Source: CALBTQ01 sp036725605 (GTDB taxonomy: Bacteria > Lernaellota > Lernaellaia > Lernaellales > Lernaellaceae). From it: a DNA stretch of 64,000 bases. Numbering within the stretch: the first letter of the stretch is position 1; every line of letters starts with the position of its first letter. The stretch covers positions 1 to 64,000 of the forward strand of contig DAIMDW010000002.1 of the NCBI GenBank assembly GCA_036725605.1. The letters run 5' to 3'. The notes below the pieces were generated by a model. That model did not search any database. It worked only from the letters and a program-made list of their open reading frames with translations, and was not told the DNA's origin. The translations under genes were made by a program, and so were the position numbers. Below are positions 18,821 through 27,009 of this stretch, piece after piece.

Positions 18821-19225
18821 TTACGGAGCGACAAAGGGCTCGGGCAGGAACGCGGCAAGCACTTCTTGTATCGGCTCGCCGTCCTGATTTTCGACGATGA
18901 CGATCAGGTCGGGTGCGAACTCATAGAGCATCTGGCGGCACAATCCGCAGGGGCTGATCGCCGGCCTTTTTTCGGCGACGATCGCTATATGCGTGAACTC
19001 CCGTTGCCCCTCCGACAGCGCCTTGAGCAGCGCGACGCGCTCGGCGCACGCGCCCTGCAGCAGGCTCGGGCTTTCCACGTTGCAGCCGGTGAAGATCGTC
19101 CCGTCCGCACAGCGTAAAGCCGCGCCGACCGGGAACTGCGACCACACGGCATGCGAATGGCTCATCGCCTCTCGGGCCGCCTCAAGCAGGCTGCGGGCAT
19201 CGTCGATTGGGAGAGCGTGGGGCAT
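18821..19225 (-). CDS. cdd: Cytidine deaminase
   Basis: This 134-residue protein is a small tetrameric-type cytidine deaminase of the pyrimidine salvage pathway. It hydrolyses cytidine or deoxycytidine to uridine or deoxyuridine. Visible features are SQFPVGAALRCADG, GCNVESPSLLQGACAERVAL (first zinc Cys and catalytic Glu in CAE) and SPCGLCRQML (the two other zinc Cys). Spacing and length match the family. The ribosome binding site upstream of the ATG is weak. It lies in the same direction as, but about 140 bases from, the carbonic anhydrase gene. Confidence 0.95.
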   Translation of the reverse strand: MPHALPIDDARSLLEAAREAMSHSHAVWSQFPVGAALRCADGTIFTGCNVESPSLLQGACAERVALLKALSEGQREFTHIAIVAEKRPAISPCGLCRQMLYEFAPDLIVIVENQDGEPIQEVLAAFLPEPFVAP

Positions 19226-19368
19226 GGGCTAATCCGTTAAAGTAAAAGATCGCAGGGCCCGGTTTCCAGATTTTGGGGAGGACACTGGAGGAGAACCGAA
19301 CCCCACGATCAAAACTGTTAACCGTTCTTTCACTGTTTCCTCGTTCGGAACGGTTATTTATAAATGAG

Positions 19369-19806
19369 TCAATGCACCTCGGTCAAGCGGAAACGACCGG
19401 GCGCTTCCGTTTTAAGCTCCGCGAAGTACAACACGATTTCGACCTCGGGAAACTTGGTCATCAACAGGTTGCGGGCCTCGCGCAGATCCTGATGATGCTG
19501 CGCCGTTTCGGCTTCCCGATCGGCGAACTGCATCGCGCCGTACGCGCCGCAATCCTCGTGGTTGATCAGGTAGATCGTCTTGACCTGATGCAGCTCGACC
19601 GAGACGGTCAAATCGCGAAACAGGGCCTGATCGAAGCCGGGCATTTTCGGCCGCAGCAGATCCTGCACCGACCCACCCCGGGTGATCAGGTCGCAATCGA
19701 CCTTCAGGCTCTTGATGAACTCGGCGATGAAGTTACTGCCGTCCGCCCGCTGATGCAGACGAAAGTCTTCGCAGGTCACCACCGCCGCATCACATACGTG
19801 ACCCAT
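19369..19806 (-). CDS. Small beta-carbonic anhydrase-like protein
   Basis: The 145-residue protein keeps the beta-class zinc ligand pattern in a compact form: VTCEDFRLH (Cys-x-Asp-x-Arg) near residue 12 and NHEDCGAYGA (His-x-x-Cys) near residue 85. Beta-carbonic anhydrases interconvert CO2 and bicarbonate. This short subfamily is usually annotated as carbonic anhydrase but is poorly characterised, so activity is inferred. The ATG has GGAG 8 bases upstream and lies 12 bases after the stop of the formate-type transporter gene. The two are therefore almost certainly one operon, which suits a role in handling CO2 from formate oxidation. Confidence 0.78.
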   Translation of the reverse strand: MGHVCDAAVVTCEDFRLHQRADGSNFIAEFIKSLKVDCDLITRGGSVQDLLRPKMPGFDQALFRDLTVSVELHQVKTIYLINHEDCGAYGAMQFADREAETAQHHQDLREARNLLMTKFPEVEIVLYFAELKTEAPGRFRLTEVH

Positions 19807-19818
19807 GGTTGTCTCCGT

Positions 19819-21084
19819 TTACGCTTTGCTCGGCTGGCGCACCAACGAGATAATGACCGCCGCCGCCAGGCACAGCACGCCGCAGATGGTGAAGGCCAAC
19901 GGGAAGTTGCCCATGTCGCCCAGCTTGCCGCCCATGATCGGGCCGAAGATGCCGCCGATGCCGTAGGCCAGGAACACCCAACCGTAATTCTGGCCGATGA
20001 ACTTGGTGCCGAAGGTGCCCGCGGTAATCATCGGGAACAGGGCGAAGTTGCCGCCGAAGTTGAAGCCGATCAGCGTGGCGAACAGATACAGCGTGTACTC
20101 GTTGCCCGCCATCCACTGGAACAGAATCACGAACACGCCCTGCGTGGCGGCCATGATGATCAGGGATTTCTTCGCGCCGAGGAAGTCGCTGAAGGTGCCC
20201 CAGGCGATGCGGCCGATGCCGTTAGCCAACGAGAAGAACACCGCCATGGCTGTGCCGGCGATGGCGCTGGCGGCCATTTCACTCAAATTGTGATCCATCA
20301 GCGCCTTCATCGGGAACGCTTTCATCAGGCCGATGGACATCAAACCGGCGCTGGCGCTGAAAGCAAAGGTCAGCAGAATCATGAAAAACTGCGGTTTGCG
20401 CAGCATTTCGCCGCTGTCGAAATCCAACGAGCCGGCGGCCGGCGCGCCGGTTCCGGTGGCGGCGGGGGGATTCCAACCGGCGGGCTTCCAACCTTCGGGC
20501 GGGAAAACCATCCAGATGCCGCCGATTACCACGGAAACCAGGAAGATGGCGCCGTAAAGGATGAACGTGCCGTTCAAACCCAGATTATCGGCGTCCAGCA
20601 GATGCGCCCAGGAACCGGCCAGCTTGACCCACAACATCGCGCCGAAGCCGAAGCCGGCGACGGCCAAACCGGTGATCAAGCCCTTTTTATCCGGGTACCA
20701 GCGCATGCCCACGGCGATCGGCACCACGTACGCCAGACCGATGCCCGCGCCGCCCACGATGCCGACGAAAATGAACGTCACCCAGAAGTTGAAGGGATTC
20801 AGCAAGCCGGCCAGCATATAACCGACGCCCAGGACGATACCGCCAACCATGGTCAGCACGCGCGGACCGATTTTGGGCATCAGCCGTCCGGCGATAACCA
20901 TCACGATCGCGAACAACGCCAAACCGGCGGCGAAGACCGCCTGCGTTTGGGTGTTGCTCCAATCCTTTGCCTTCAAAGCGGGAGTAAACACCGACCAGGC
21001 GTAGATCGCGCCCAGGCAAAGCTGGATCATGATCGCGCCCACCACAACGAACAGTCGATTCATAACCTTTTGTTTTTCGCTCAT
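19819..21084 (-). CDS. OFA-family MFS transporter (oxalate/formate antiporter type)
   Basis: The 421-residue protein has about twelve hydrophobic helices and the OFA-family beginning VVGAIMIQLCLGAIYAWSVF, plus WYPDKKGLITGLAVAGFGFGA and GNFALFPMITAGTFG. The OFA family includes OxlT and transporters for formate, oxalate or lactate, and substrate cannot be read from sequence alone. Context with carbonic anhydrase and divergent formate dehydrogenase genes favours formate or another small carboxylate. A good sigma-70 promoter and a palindromic operator lie upstream. GGAG lies about 8 bases before the ATG. Confidence 0.87.
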   Translation of the reverse strand: MSEKQKVMNRLFVVVGAIMIQLCLGAIYAWSVFTPALKAKDWSNTQTQAVFAAGLALFAIVMVIAGRLMPKIGPRVLTMVGGIVLGVGYMLAGLLNPFNFWVTFIFVGIVGGAGIGLAYVVPIAVGMRWYPDKKGLITGLAVAGFGFGAMLWVKLAGSWAHLLDADNLGLNGTFILYGAIFLVSVVIGGIWMVFPPEGWKPAGWNPPAATGTGAPAAGSLDFDSGEMLRKPQFFMILLTFAFSASAGLMSIGLMKAFPMKALMDHNLSEMAASAIAGTAMAVFFSLANGIGRIAWGTFSDFLGAKKSLIIMAATQGVFVILFQWMAGNEYTLYLFATLIGFNFGGNFALFPMITAGTFGTKFIGQNYGWVFLAYGIGGIFGPIMGGKLGDMGNFPLAFTICGVLCLAAAVIISLVRQPSKA

Positions 21085-21173
21085 TTACACTTCTCCATCG
21101 TTATACGGGTGATAACGTTACTTCATGATTGACGTGGGAATACTCGGTTGTGAATCTCAGATGGGTAGTGCAA

Positions 21174-21203
21174 ATGATAGCGGAACTCGGCGTTTCCTGT
21201 CAA
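21174..21203 (-). promoter_or_regulatory. Sigma-70 promoter of the transporter-carbonic anhydrase operon
   Basis: On the minus strand a perfect TTGACA (21198-21203) and TATCAT (21174-21179, five of six matches) are 18 bases apart. Transcription would start about 80 bases before the coding start at 21084. The palindromic operator at 21207-21224 ends three bases from the -35 box, so a bound regulator would contact RNA polymerase. Confidence 0.65.
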
Positions 21204-21206
21204 CAG

Positions 21207-21224
21207 TGAATGAGGATTCATTCA
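21207..21224. promoter_or_regulatory. Palindromic operator TGAATGA-N4-TCATTCA, copy 1
   Basis: A perfect 7-bp inverted repeat with spacer GGAT, next to the -35 box of the transporter promoter and 68 bases before the divergent membrane protein gene. The same arms recur at 22045-22062. The arms resemble, from memory, the operator of the TetR-family regulator FadR of Bacillus subtilis. Confidence 0.7.
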
Positions 21225-21291
21225 ATAAAAGTGCGGTTTCCCGCATGCTTGCCATTGCCAGCCGCCCGGGGATGCCGCATATTGTTCGGCG

Positions 21292-22005
21292 ATGAACGAA
21301 CACCGAAAATACTCGCCCAGTCGATGGGTGATTTTTTTTAACCGGTTGAATTTACTGGCGATGCTCCTCGCCGGACCGTGGTCCTTGTGGACGGCCGCCG
21401 CGTTCTTGTACAGCGATTATCCGTTCACGTTGGCGCCGTTCATTGTCGTCGCCCTGCCCGCGTTGGGCGGCTATTGGGTTTTCACAATTATCCTTTTCAA
21501 GGAATTCGCCCCGGAGAGTCTGTCTGTCGCCTTGCGCCTGACGCTGCTGCCCTGGCTGACGGCGGGCCTGTTGACCCGCTTGGCCGATGCCGATACCGCC
21601 GGTTTTTTCGCTGCCTTGGGCGGTTTGATGTTCACCGGTTTGCCGGCGGCGATGATCCTGCTGTTTTCTTTGGGCACCCACCTGCAACGCAAAGAGGAAA
21701 ACGCCCCGCCCGGCGTCGGCGGCGCGCGCTGGCTACGCGGCGGGCACTCGCTGTGGGACGACCCGCACATCTACCCGATGTCCCGTTACGTGATGGGCTT
21801 CGTCTTTTTCCTGCCCGGCGTACTGGCGATGATGCCCGTGAGCATTCAGTTATGGAAAGTGGAACTGCTGGAAGGCGGTATCGTCAGCCTGATTGGCTGG
21901 CCCCTCGCCTGTGTGTTGACCGCCTGGCTCTATGCGCGCCAGATGAACGGTCTGTCGCGCCTGGGATTGATCCTGGGACCGGGGCGCGATTCCTTTTCGC
22001 GTTAA
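21292..22005 (+). CDS. Six-helix integral membrane protein of unknown function
   Basis: The 237-residue product has about six hydrophobic helices: LNLLAMLLAGPWSLWTAAAF, FIVVALPALGGYWVFTIILF, a segment around LLPWLTAGLLT, one around GLMFTGLPAAMILLFSLG, YVMGFVFFLPGVLAMMPVSI and IVSLIGWPLACVLTAWLY. Both termini are polar. No family motif was recognised. It is divergent from the transporter operon and in line with the formate dehydrogenase genes. Copies of the same palindrome lie on both sides of it, so it may belong to the formate regulon. An accessory or permease role is speculation. Confidence 0.6.
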   Translation: MNEHRKYSPSRWVIFFNRLNLLAMLLAGPWSLWTAAAFLYSDYPFTLAPFIVVALPALGGYWVFTIILFKEFAPESLSVALRLTLLPWLTAGLLTRLADADTAGFFAALGGLMFTGLPAAMILLFSLGTHLQRKEENAPPGVGGARWLRGGHSLWDDPHIYPMSRYVMGFVFFLPGVLAMMPVSIQLWKVELLEGGIVSLIGWPLACVLTAWLYARQMNGLSRLGLILGPGRDSFSR

Positions 22006-22044
22006 CAAGTTATCTTAATAACACATCGCATAAACACACGATTT

Positions 22045-22062
22045 TGAATGAGTATTCATTCA
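22045..22062. promoter_or_regulatory. Palindromic operator TGAATGA-N4-TCATTCA, copy 2
   Basis: The arms are identical to copy 1 and the spacer is GTAT. It lies 155 bases before the start of fdhA and 40 bases after the membrane protein gene. Two perfect 14-base matches 838 bases apart, both intergenic, argue for a shared regulator. Confidence 0.7.
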
Positions 22063-22119
22063 TTTCCATCAAATCTCACGTAACTAGTTGAAAAAATTGA
22101 TTATGTTTTTTTCGACATA

Positions 22120-22149
22120 TTGACAGATAACAATGTTTTTTCCTATTCT
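22120..22149 (+). promoter_or_regulatory. Possible sigma-70 promoter of fdhAB
   Basis: A perfect TTGACA (22120-22125) is followed 18 bases later by TATTCT (22144-22149, four of six matches) in an AT-rich leader, about 70 bases before the fdhA start. The palindrome lies about 57 bases upstream of the -35. Confidence 0.45.
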
Positions 22150-22216
22150 CATACCCTATCTTGCAACTAGGGATTACACACTTAAAACATGTTAACACAC
22201 TCAGAAGGAGAGTTTC

Positions 22217-25200
22217 ATGGATCTTAGCAGGCGGAGTTTCCTGAAAGCCGGCGGCGGTGCGACGCTGGCGATCCTCGCGGGACTCCCGGGCCTGAACCTC
22301 GGCCGCGCGTACGCCGCCAGCGAAAAGATGGGTAAACTCAAGGCTTCCACGCCTTTGACGACCATCTGCCCGTATTGCGGCGTCGGCTGCGGGGCGATCA
22401 TGCACAGCCGTACGGTTAACGGCAAGATGTCGATCGTCAACCTCGAGGGCAACCCGGACCACCCGATCAACCGAGGGTCTTTATGCAGCAAGGGCAACGC
22501 GATCTTCCAGATCCACGATGACCCGGGTAAAAAACGACTCCAGTACGTCGAGTATCGCGCTCCGGGCGCCACTCAGTGGACGAAAAAGTCCTGGGACTGG
22601 GCTCTGAAACAGATCGCGAAACGGGTGGTTGATGCCCGTGAGAAAACCTTTATCGAAAAGAATGCCGCCGGACAGACGGTCAACCGGATGACGGGCATGG
22701 CCTGCCTGGGCGGCGCCTCGTTGGATAACGAAGAAGGGTACCTGCTCTCCAAGTGGATGCGTTCGCTGGGCGTGGTTTACCTCGAACACCAGGCCCGAAT
22801 ATGACACAGCTCCACTGTCGCCAGTTTGGCGGCTTCGTTTGGTCGGGGTGCGATGACCAATCACTGGGTCGATCTGCGCAACTCCGACGTGTTCCTGATC
22901 ATCGGTTCGAACGCGGCTGAAAATCACCCGATTTCCTTCAAGTGGATCACCGAGGCCATCGAGCAGCGGGGCGCCAAGTTGATCAGCGTCGACCCACGCT
23001 TCACGCGCACCAGCGCCCGGGCCCACATTTACGCACCGTTGCGGCCGGGCACCGACGTGGCCTTCATGGGCGGGATGATCAATTACATCCTGCAGCACGA
23101 CCTGATCCAGAAGGAATACGTGCAGCATTACACCAACGCCACCTTCCTGATTAACGAAAAATTCGATTTCAAAACGGCGGAAGGTCTCTTCTCCGGATAC
23201 GATCCGGAAAAGCGGGCGTACGATAACTCGTCGTGGGCCTATCAGCTCGACGAAAACAAGATTCCCAAGCGCGACATGAGCATGAAGGATCCGCATTGCG
23301 TGTACCAGTTGCTCAAGAAATTCTACGCGCGCTACGACATGGAGACGGTGAGCAAGATCACCGGTACGCCGATCGATCTGATGAAGCAGGTTTATGAAAC
23401 CTACGCCAGCAGTCATCCGGCGGACAAATCCGCGACGATCATGTACGCGATGGGCACCACGCAGCACACGCACGGCACGCAGAACATTCGTTCCTACGTG
23501 ATCGCGCAGTTGCTGATGGGCAACATCGGCGTGGCCGGCGGCGGCATCAACGCGCTGCGCGGGGAAAGCAACGTGCAGGGCAGCACCGACATGTGTCTGC
23601 TGTTCCACATCATCCCCGGCTATCTGCAGTGCCCGACCGACGCCGATACGAGCCTGGACGCTTTCGCCAAGAAGTACTACGAAGGCAAGAACTTCAATCC
23701 CGACTCCGCCGCCTGGTGGAGCAACGGCCGCAAGTACATGGTCAGCCTGCTCAAAGAGTGGTTCGGCGAGCATGCGACGGCGGCCAACGATTTCGCTTAT
23801 AGCTGGATTCCCAAACGCGGCGGCAACTACAGCCACATCTCCTTGTTCGAAGACATGGGCAAGGGCGTGATGAAGGGCGCGTTCTGCTTCGGACAGAATC
23901 CGGCGGTCGGCGGCCCCAACTCCGAGTTCGAGCGCAACGCGCTGGCCAAACTCGACTGGTTGGTGGCGATCGACCTGTGGGAAACGGAAACCTCCGTTTT
24001 CTGGAAGCGCGACGGCGTGAATCCCAAGGACATCAAAACCGAAGTGTTCCGCCTGCCCGCCGCGGCCAGCGTGGAAAAGGAAGGTTCGATTTCCAATTCC
24101 GGTCGATGGGTGCAGTGGCGTTACAAGGGCGGCGACGCGCCGGGCGATTCGATGGACGACCTGTGGATCGTTCACCGTCTGCAACAGGAAGTGTACAAGC
24201 TGTACAAGGCCGGCAAGGGCAAGAAACACACCGACGCGATTCTCAAGCTCAACTGGCCCTATGACAACGGCCACGGTCACCCGGACGTGCACAAGGTCGC
24301 CAAGGCGATCAACGGTTACGAAACCGCGACCGGCAACCAGGTGAAGAACTTCACCTTGCTGCAGGCCGACGGCAGCACCGCTTCGGGCAACTGGCTCTAC
24401 AGCGGCGCGTACAACGCCGACGGCAACAACATGGCCAAACGCGATCCGAAGGACACGCACCTGGGCATGTATCACAATTGGTCGTGGTGCTGGCCGGTCA
24501 ACCGCCGCGTGCTGTACAACCGCGCTTCGGTCGACCTGAACGGTCAGCCCTTCGCGCCCGACAAGCCGATCATCACCTGGAGCGGCTCGGCCTGGACCGG
24601 CGACGTGCCCGACGGCGGTTGGCCGCCCATGAGCGACACGACCGGCAAACCCAAGCTGCCGTTCATCATGAAGAACGAAGGCGTGGCGAACATCTTTGCC
24701 GCCGGCCTGGCCGACGGTCCGTTCCCCGAGCACTACGAACCGGTGGAAAGCCCGACCGAGAACCTGATGCATCCGGCGTGCGACTGCAACCCGGCGGTGT
24801 TCTATTACGGCGGCGCCTCGGCCAAGTTCGGTTCGCCCGACAAGTATCCGATCGTCGGCACGACCTACCGCGTCAGCGAACACTGGCAGGCCGGCGCGAT
24901 GACCCGCAGCCTGCCCTGGCTCGTCGAACTGATGCCCGAGCTCTTTGTCGAGATGAGCGAAACGCTCGCCAAGGAAAAGGGACTGACCAACGGCGATCTG
25001 GTTCGCGTGTGGAACGATCGCGGCAGCCTGGTCGCCAAGGCCTGCGTCACCAATCGCTTCAAGCCGCTCAAGGTGAACGGCAAGGACGTCGAGATGGTGG
25101 GCATTCCCTGGCACTGGGGCTTCTGCGGCATCTGCGAAGGCGATTCGGCGAACGTGCTAACCCCTCACGTAGGAGATGCGAACACCCGGATTCCCGAGTT

Positions 25201-25237
25201 CAAGGCGTTCCTCGTGAACATTGAGAAGAAACTTTAG
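22217..25237 (+). CDS. fdhA: Formate dehydrogenase catalytic subunit, selenocysteine-containing, Tat-exported
   Basis: The reading frame is continuous from 22217 to 25237 apart from a TGA at 22802-22804, which is read as selenocysteine (residue 196) in the context HQARI-U-HSSTVASLA. The same position is Sec in FdnG-type enzymes, so this is one gene and not two. The protein (1006 residues) has a twin-arginine signal (RRSFLK, about 1-33), a [4Fe-4S] site (CPYCGVGC and SLCSKGN), the molybdopterin domains with GRGAMTNHWVDLRNSD, and a C-terminal cofactor-binding domain. It oxidises formate to CO2 in the periplasm with a Mo- or W-bis-MGD centre. AAGGAG lies 7 bases before the ATG. fdhB follows after 11 bases, and no membrane gamma subunit is encoded nearby. 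Confidence 0.96.
22802..22840 (+). promoter_or_regulatory. UGA-Sec codon with candidate bacterial SECIS hairpin
   Basis: The UGA at 22802-22804 is followed 14 bases later by CGCCA-GTT-TGGCG (22819-22831), a perfect 5-bp stem with a 3-base loop, extendable with weaker pairs. Bacterial SECIS elements lie in the coding region just after the UGA and bind SelB through the apical stem-loop. The distance fits, though pairing of the lower stem was not computed. Confidence 0.6.
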
Positions 25238-25248
25238 GAGGTGCAGTC

Positions 25249-25908
25249 ATGGGTAAAAAGTTGATGATTATCGACCCCAGCCGCTGCACCGGTTGCCGCG
25301 GGTGTCAGGTCGCCTGCAAACAGTGGAACGAACAGCCCGCCGTGAAGACCATCTTCACCGGGAGTTACCAGAATCCGCCCGATCTGGACGGCGACACCTA
25401 CACGCTCGTGCGTTTCAGCGAACGCGACAACGGCAAGCCCTACGGCGTGTACTGGCTGCTGACCAGCGACCGCTGCCGTCATTGCTCGGAACCCACGTGC
25501 GTCGACGGCTTCAGCAACACGAAGGAAGCGACGTTCATTTCGCCGGAAGGCGCGGTGGTCTACACCGACCAGGCGAAAGCGGCCGACTTCGAGAACGTCA
25601 AGGACTATTGCCCGTTCAACATTCCGCGTTTGAAGAAGAACGGAAAGGTCGTCAAATGCACGTTGTGCTACGACCGCATCGCCGAAGGCATGGAGCCCGC
25701 GTGCGCGCACGCCTGCCCCACCGACGCGATTTCGTTCGGCGACTACGACGCGATGATGAAGTACGCGCAAGAACGCATCGCCTGGCTCAAAGCCAAGGAC
25801 AAGCGAGTCAAAGCCGACAAGGTGAAACTCTATCCGGATCTGCCCAGCGCGGTGAAGTGGATCCTGATGGACGACTACGACGCGCACGGTCTGGAAGGCG
25901 ACGTTTAA
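25249..25908 (+). CDS. fdhB: Formate dehydrogenase iron-sulfur subunit
   Basis: The 219-residue protein is the electron-transfer partner of FdhA. Twelve cysteines in ferredoxin-like groups (CTGCRGCQVAC; CRHCSEPTC; DYCPFNIPR; CTLCYDR and PACAHACPTD) fit three [4Fe-4S] clusters. Three is what is known for the small beta subunit of Desulfovibrio-type periplasmic FdhAB. There is no C-terminal membrane helix, unlike FdnH, so the complex should be soluble in the periplasm, exported with the Tat signal of FdhA. GGAGG lies 7 bases before the ATG. A terminator follows. Confidence 0.94.
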   Translation: MGKKLMIIDPSRCTGCRGCQVACKQWNEQPAVKTIFTGSYQNPPDLDGDTYTLVRFSERDNGKPYGVYWLLTSDRCRHCSEPTCVDGFSNTKEATFISPEGAVVYTDQAKAADFENVKDYCPFNIPRLKKNGKVVKCTLCYDRIAEGMEPACAHACPTDAISFGDYDAMMKYAQERIAWLKAKDKRVKADKVKLYPDLPSAVKWILMDDYDAHGLEGDV

Positions 25909-25929
25909 GTTCAATTGATCGCGATGAAG

Positions 25930-25959
25930 GGCCTCGCCGTCGGCGGGGCCTTTCTTTTT
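25930..25959 (+). terminator. Rho-independent terminator after fdhB
   Basis: GGCCTCGCC (25930-25938) pairs with GGCGGGGCC (25942-25950, one G-U pair) across a 3-base loop and is followed by TTTCTTTTT. It would separate fdhAB from fdhE or reduce fdhE transcription. Confidence 0.85.
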
Positions 25960-26047
25960 CCCGCGCCCCTCTTGCTCCGCGTTGTGCTTTGGTGTACCCG
26001 AGAAAGAGGCGTTGCGCCTGCCATCGCAAAAACAAAGGAGAACACGG

Positions 26048-26983
26048 ATGAAAATCCGAGGCAAAGTTCCACCGGCTCCGGCCACGCCGCATCACGACGA
26101 CGAAGTCAAACCCGGCTTTTCCCAATTGGCCGACGAGCGCATCACCAAGGCGATCGACGCCTATCGCGGCGAGGAATACGCCGCCGAGGACTTGCTCGAT
26201 CTAATCGACAATTCGCTGCGCCTGGTCAATAAATCCTTCGACGCGTTTTTGCCCTTCGCCCGGAAATACACCATCGCCTCCGAGCAGGCGGCCCTGCGCC
26301 TCAAAGAGGGATTTTACCTGGTGGACGCCGAGCGGCTCGAAGTCGGCGAGGCTGAGTTGATCGCCCTGGCGCGCGAGGTGCTGGCGCTGGCCTCGTTCAC
26401 CGACGAGGAAACGTTCAAAGCGATGACCGACTGGGTGGAACGGGCGATCGCCGAACCGGCCCAACTGGCCGACCTGCTGCGGCTGTCGGTGGCCCGCGAC
26501 GCGGAAACGATCAACAAGCTGGCCACGCAATCGGGCCTACTGCGCGAATCGTTTTTCTTTTTGCTGCACAACCTCGGCTCGGCCGTGCTCCCGGCGTTCG
26601 CGCACGCCCTCGCCCATCACGTGCGGGACGAACAATGGATGTTCGGCGCCTGTCCCATTTGCGGCAACCAGCCGGCGATGGGCGCGCTGGTCGGCGACGG
26701 CGGCAAGCGGCACTTGTACTGCGGCGCGTGCAATTTCGTCTGGACCTTCCCCCGGCTCAAATGCCCCTACTGCGGCAACGAGGACAGCGAGCAACTGCGC
26801 GCGTTGACCCATGACGACGAAGCGCCGCATTACCTCGACGCCTGTTTGGCGTGCGAGCGGTACGTGAAGACGGTGGACTACCGCAAGGCCGACGCCAAGC
26901 GCGCCGTGCTGCTGCCGGTGGAAGACGCGGCGACGGTGTTTCTGGACATCATGGCGGTTAACGAAGGCTACCGCCGCGAATAA
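26048..26983 (+). CDS. fdhE: Formate dehydrogenase accessory protein FdhE
   Basis: FdhE is a cytoplasmic iron-binding (rubredoxin-like) factor needed for active, exported formate dehydrogenases. The 311-residue protein has the characteristic four CxxC pairs in its C-terminal half: CPICGNQP, YCGACNFVW, CPYCGNED and DACLACERYVKT. It also has family features such as the final stretch VFLDIMAVNEGYRR. AAGGAG lies 8 bases before the ATG at 26048; the frame runs further upstream without a site. It lies 140 bases after fdhB, past a terminator, so it may have its own promoter. Confidence 0.93.
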   Translation: MKIRGKVPPAPATPHHDDEVKPGFSQLADERITKAIDAYRGEEYAAEDLLDLIDNSLRLVNKSFDAFLPFARKYTIASEQAALRLKEGFYLVDAERLEVGEAELIALAREVLALASFTDEETFKAMTDWVERAIAEPAQLADLLRLSVARDAETINKLATQSGLLRESFFFLLHNLGSAVLPAFAHALAHHVRDEQWMFGACPICGNQPAMGALVGDGGKRHLYCGACNFVWTFPRLKCPYCGNEDSEQLRALTHDDEAPHYLDACLACERYVKTVDYRKADAKRAVLLPVEDAATVFLDIMAVNEGYRRE

Positions 26984-27009
26984 TCGATAAGCCGACGATC
27001 GGAGACCTC

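Noticed and set aside
19320..19355. 8-bp inverted repeat (AACCGTTC/GAACGGTT) as a terminator of the carbonic anhydrase gene
   Set aside because: Loop of 20 bases and no clear T-tract on the minus strand; kept as unsupported.
22802..22825. Apparent premature stop or frameshift in fdhA
   Set aside because: The frame is the same on both sides and the context matches the Sec site, so it is a UGA-Sec codon.
22481..25114. Long minus-strand open frame (877 codons) opposite fdhA
   Set aside because: It lies antisense to a clear FDH gene and has the Val/Ala/His/Gln-rich composition typical of shadow frames in GC-rich DNA.
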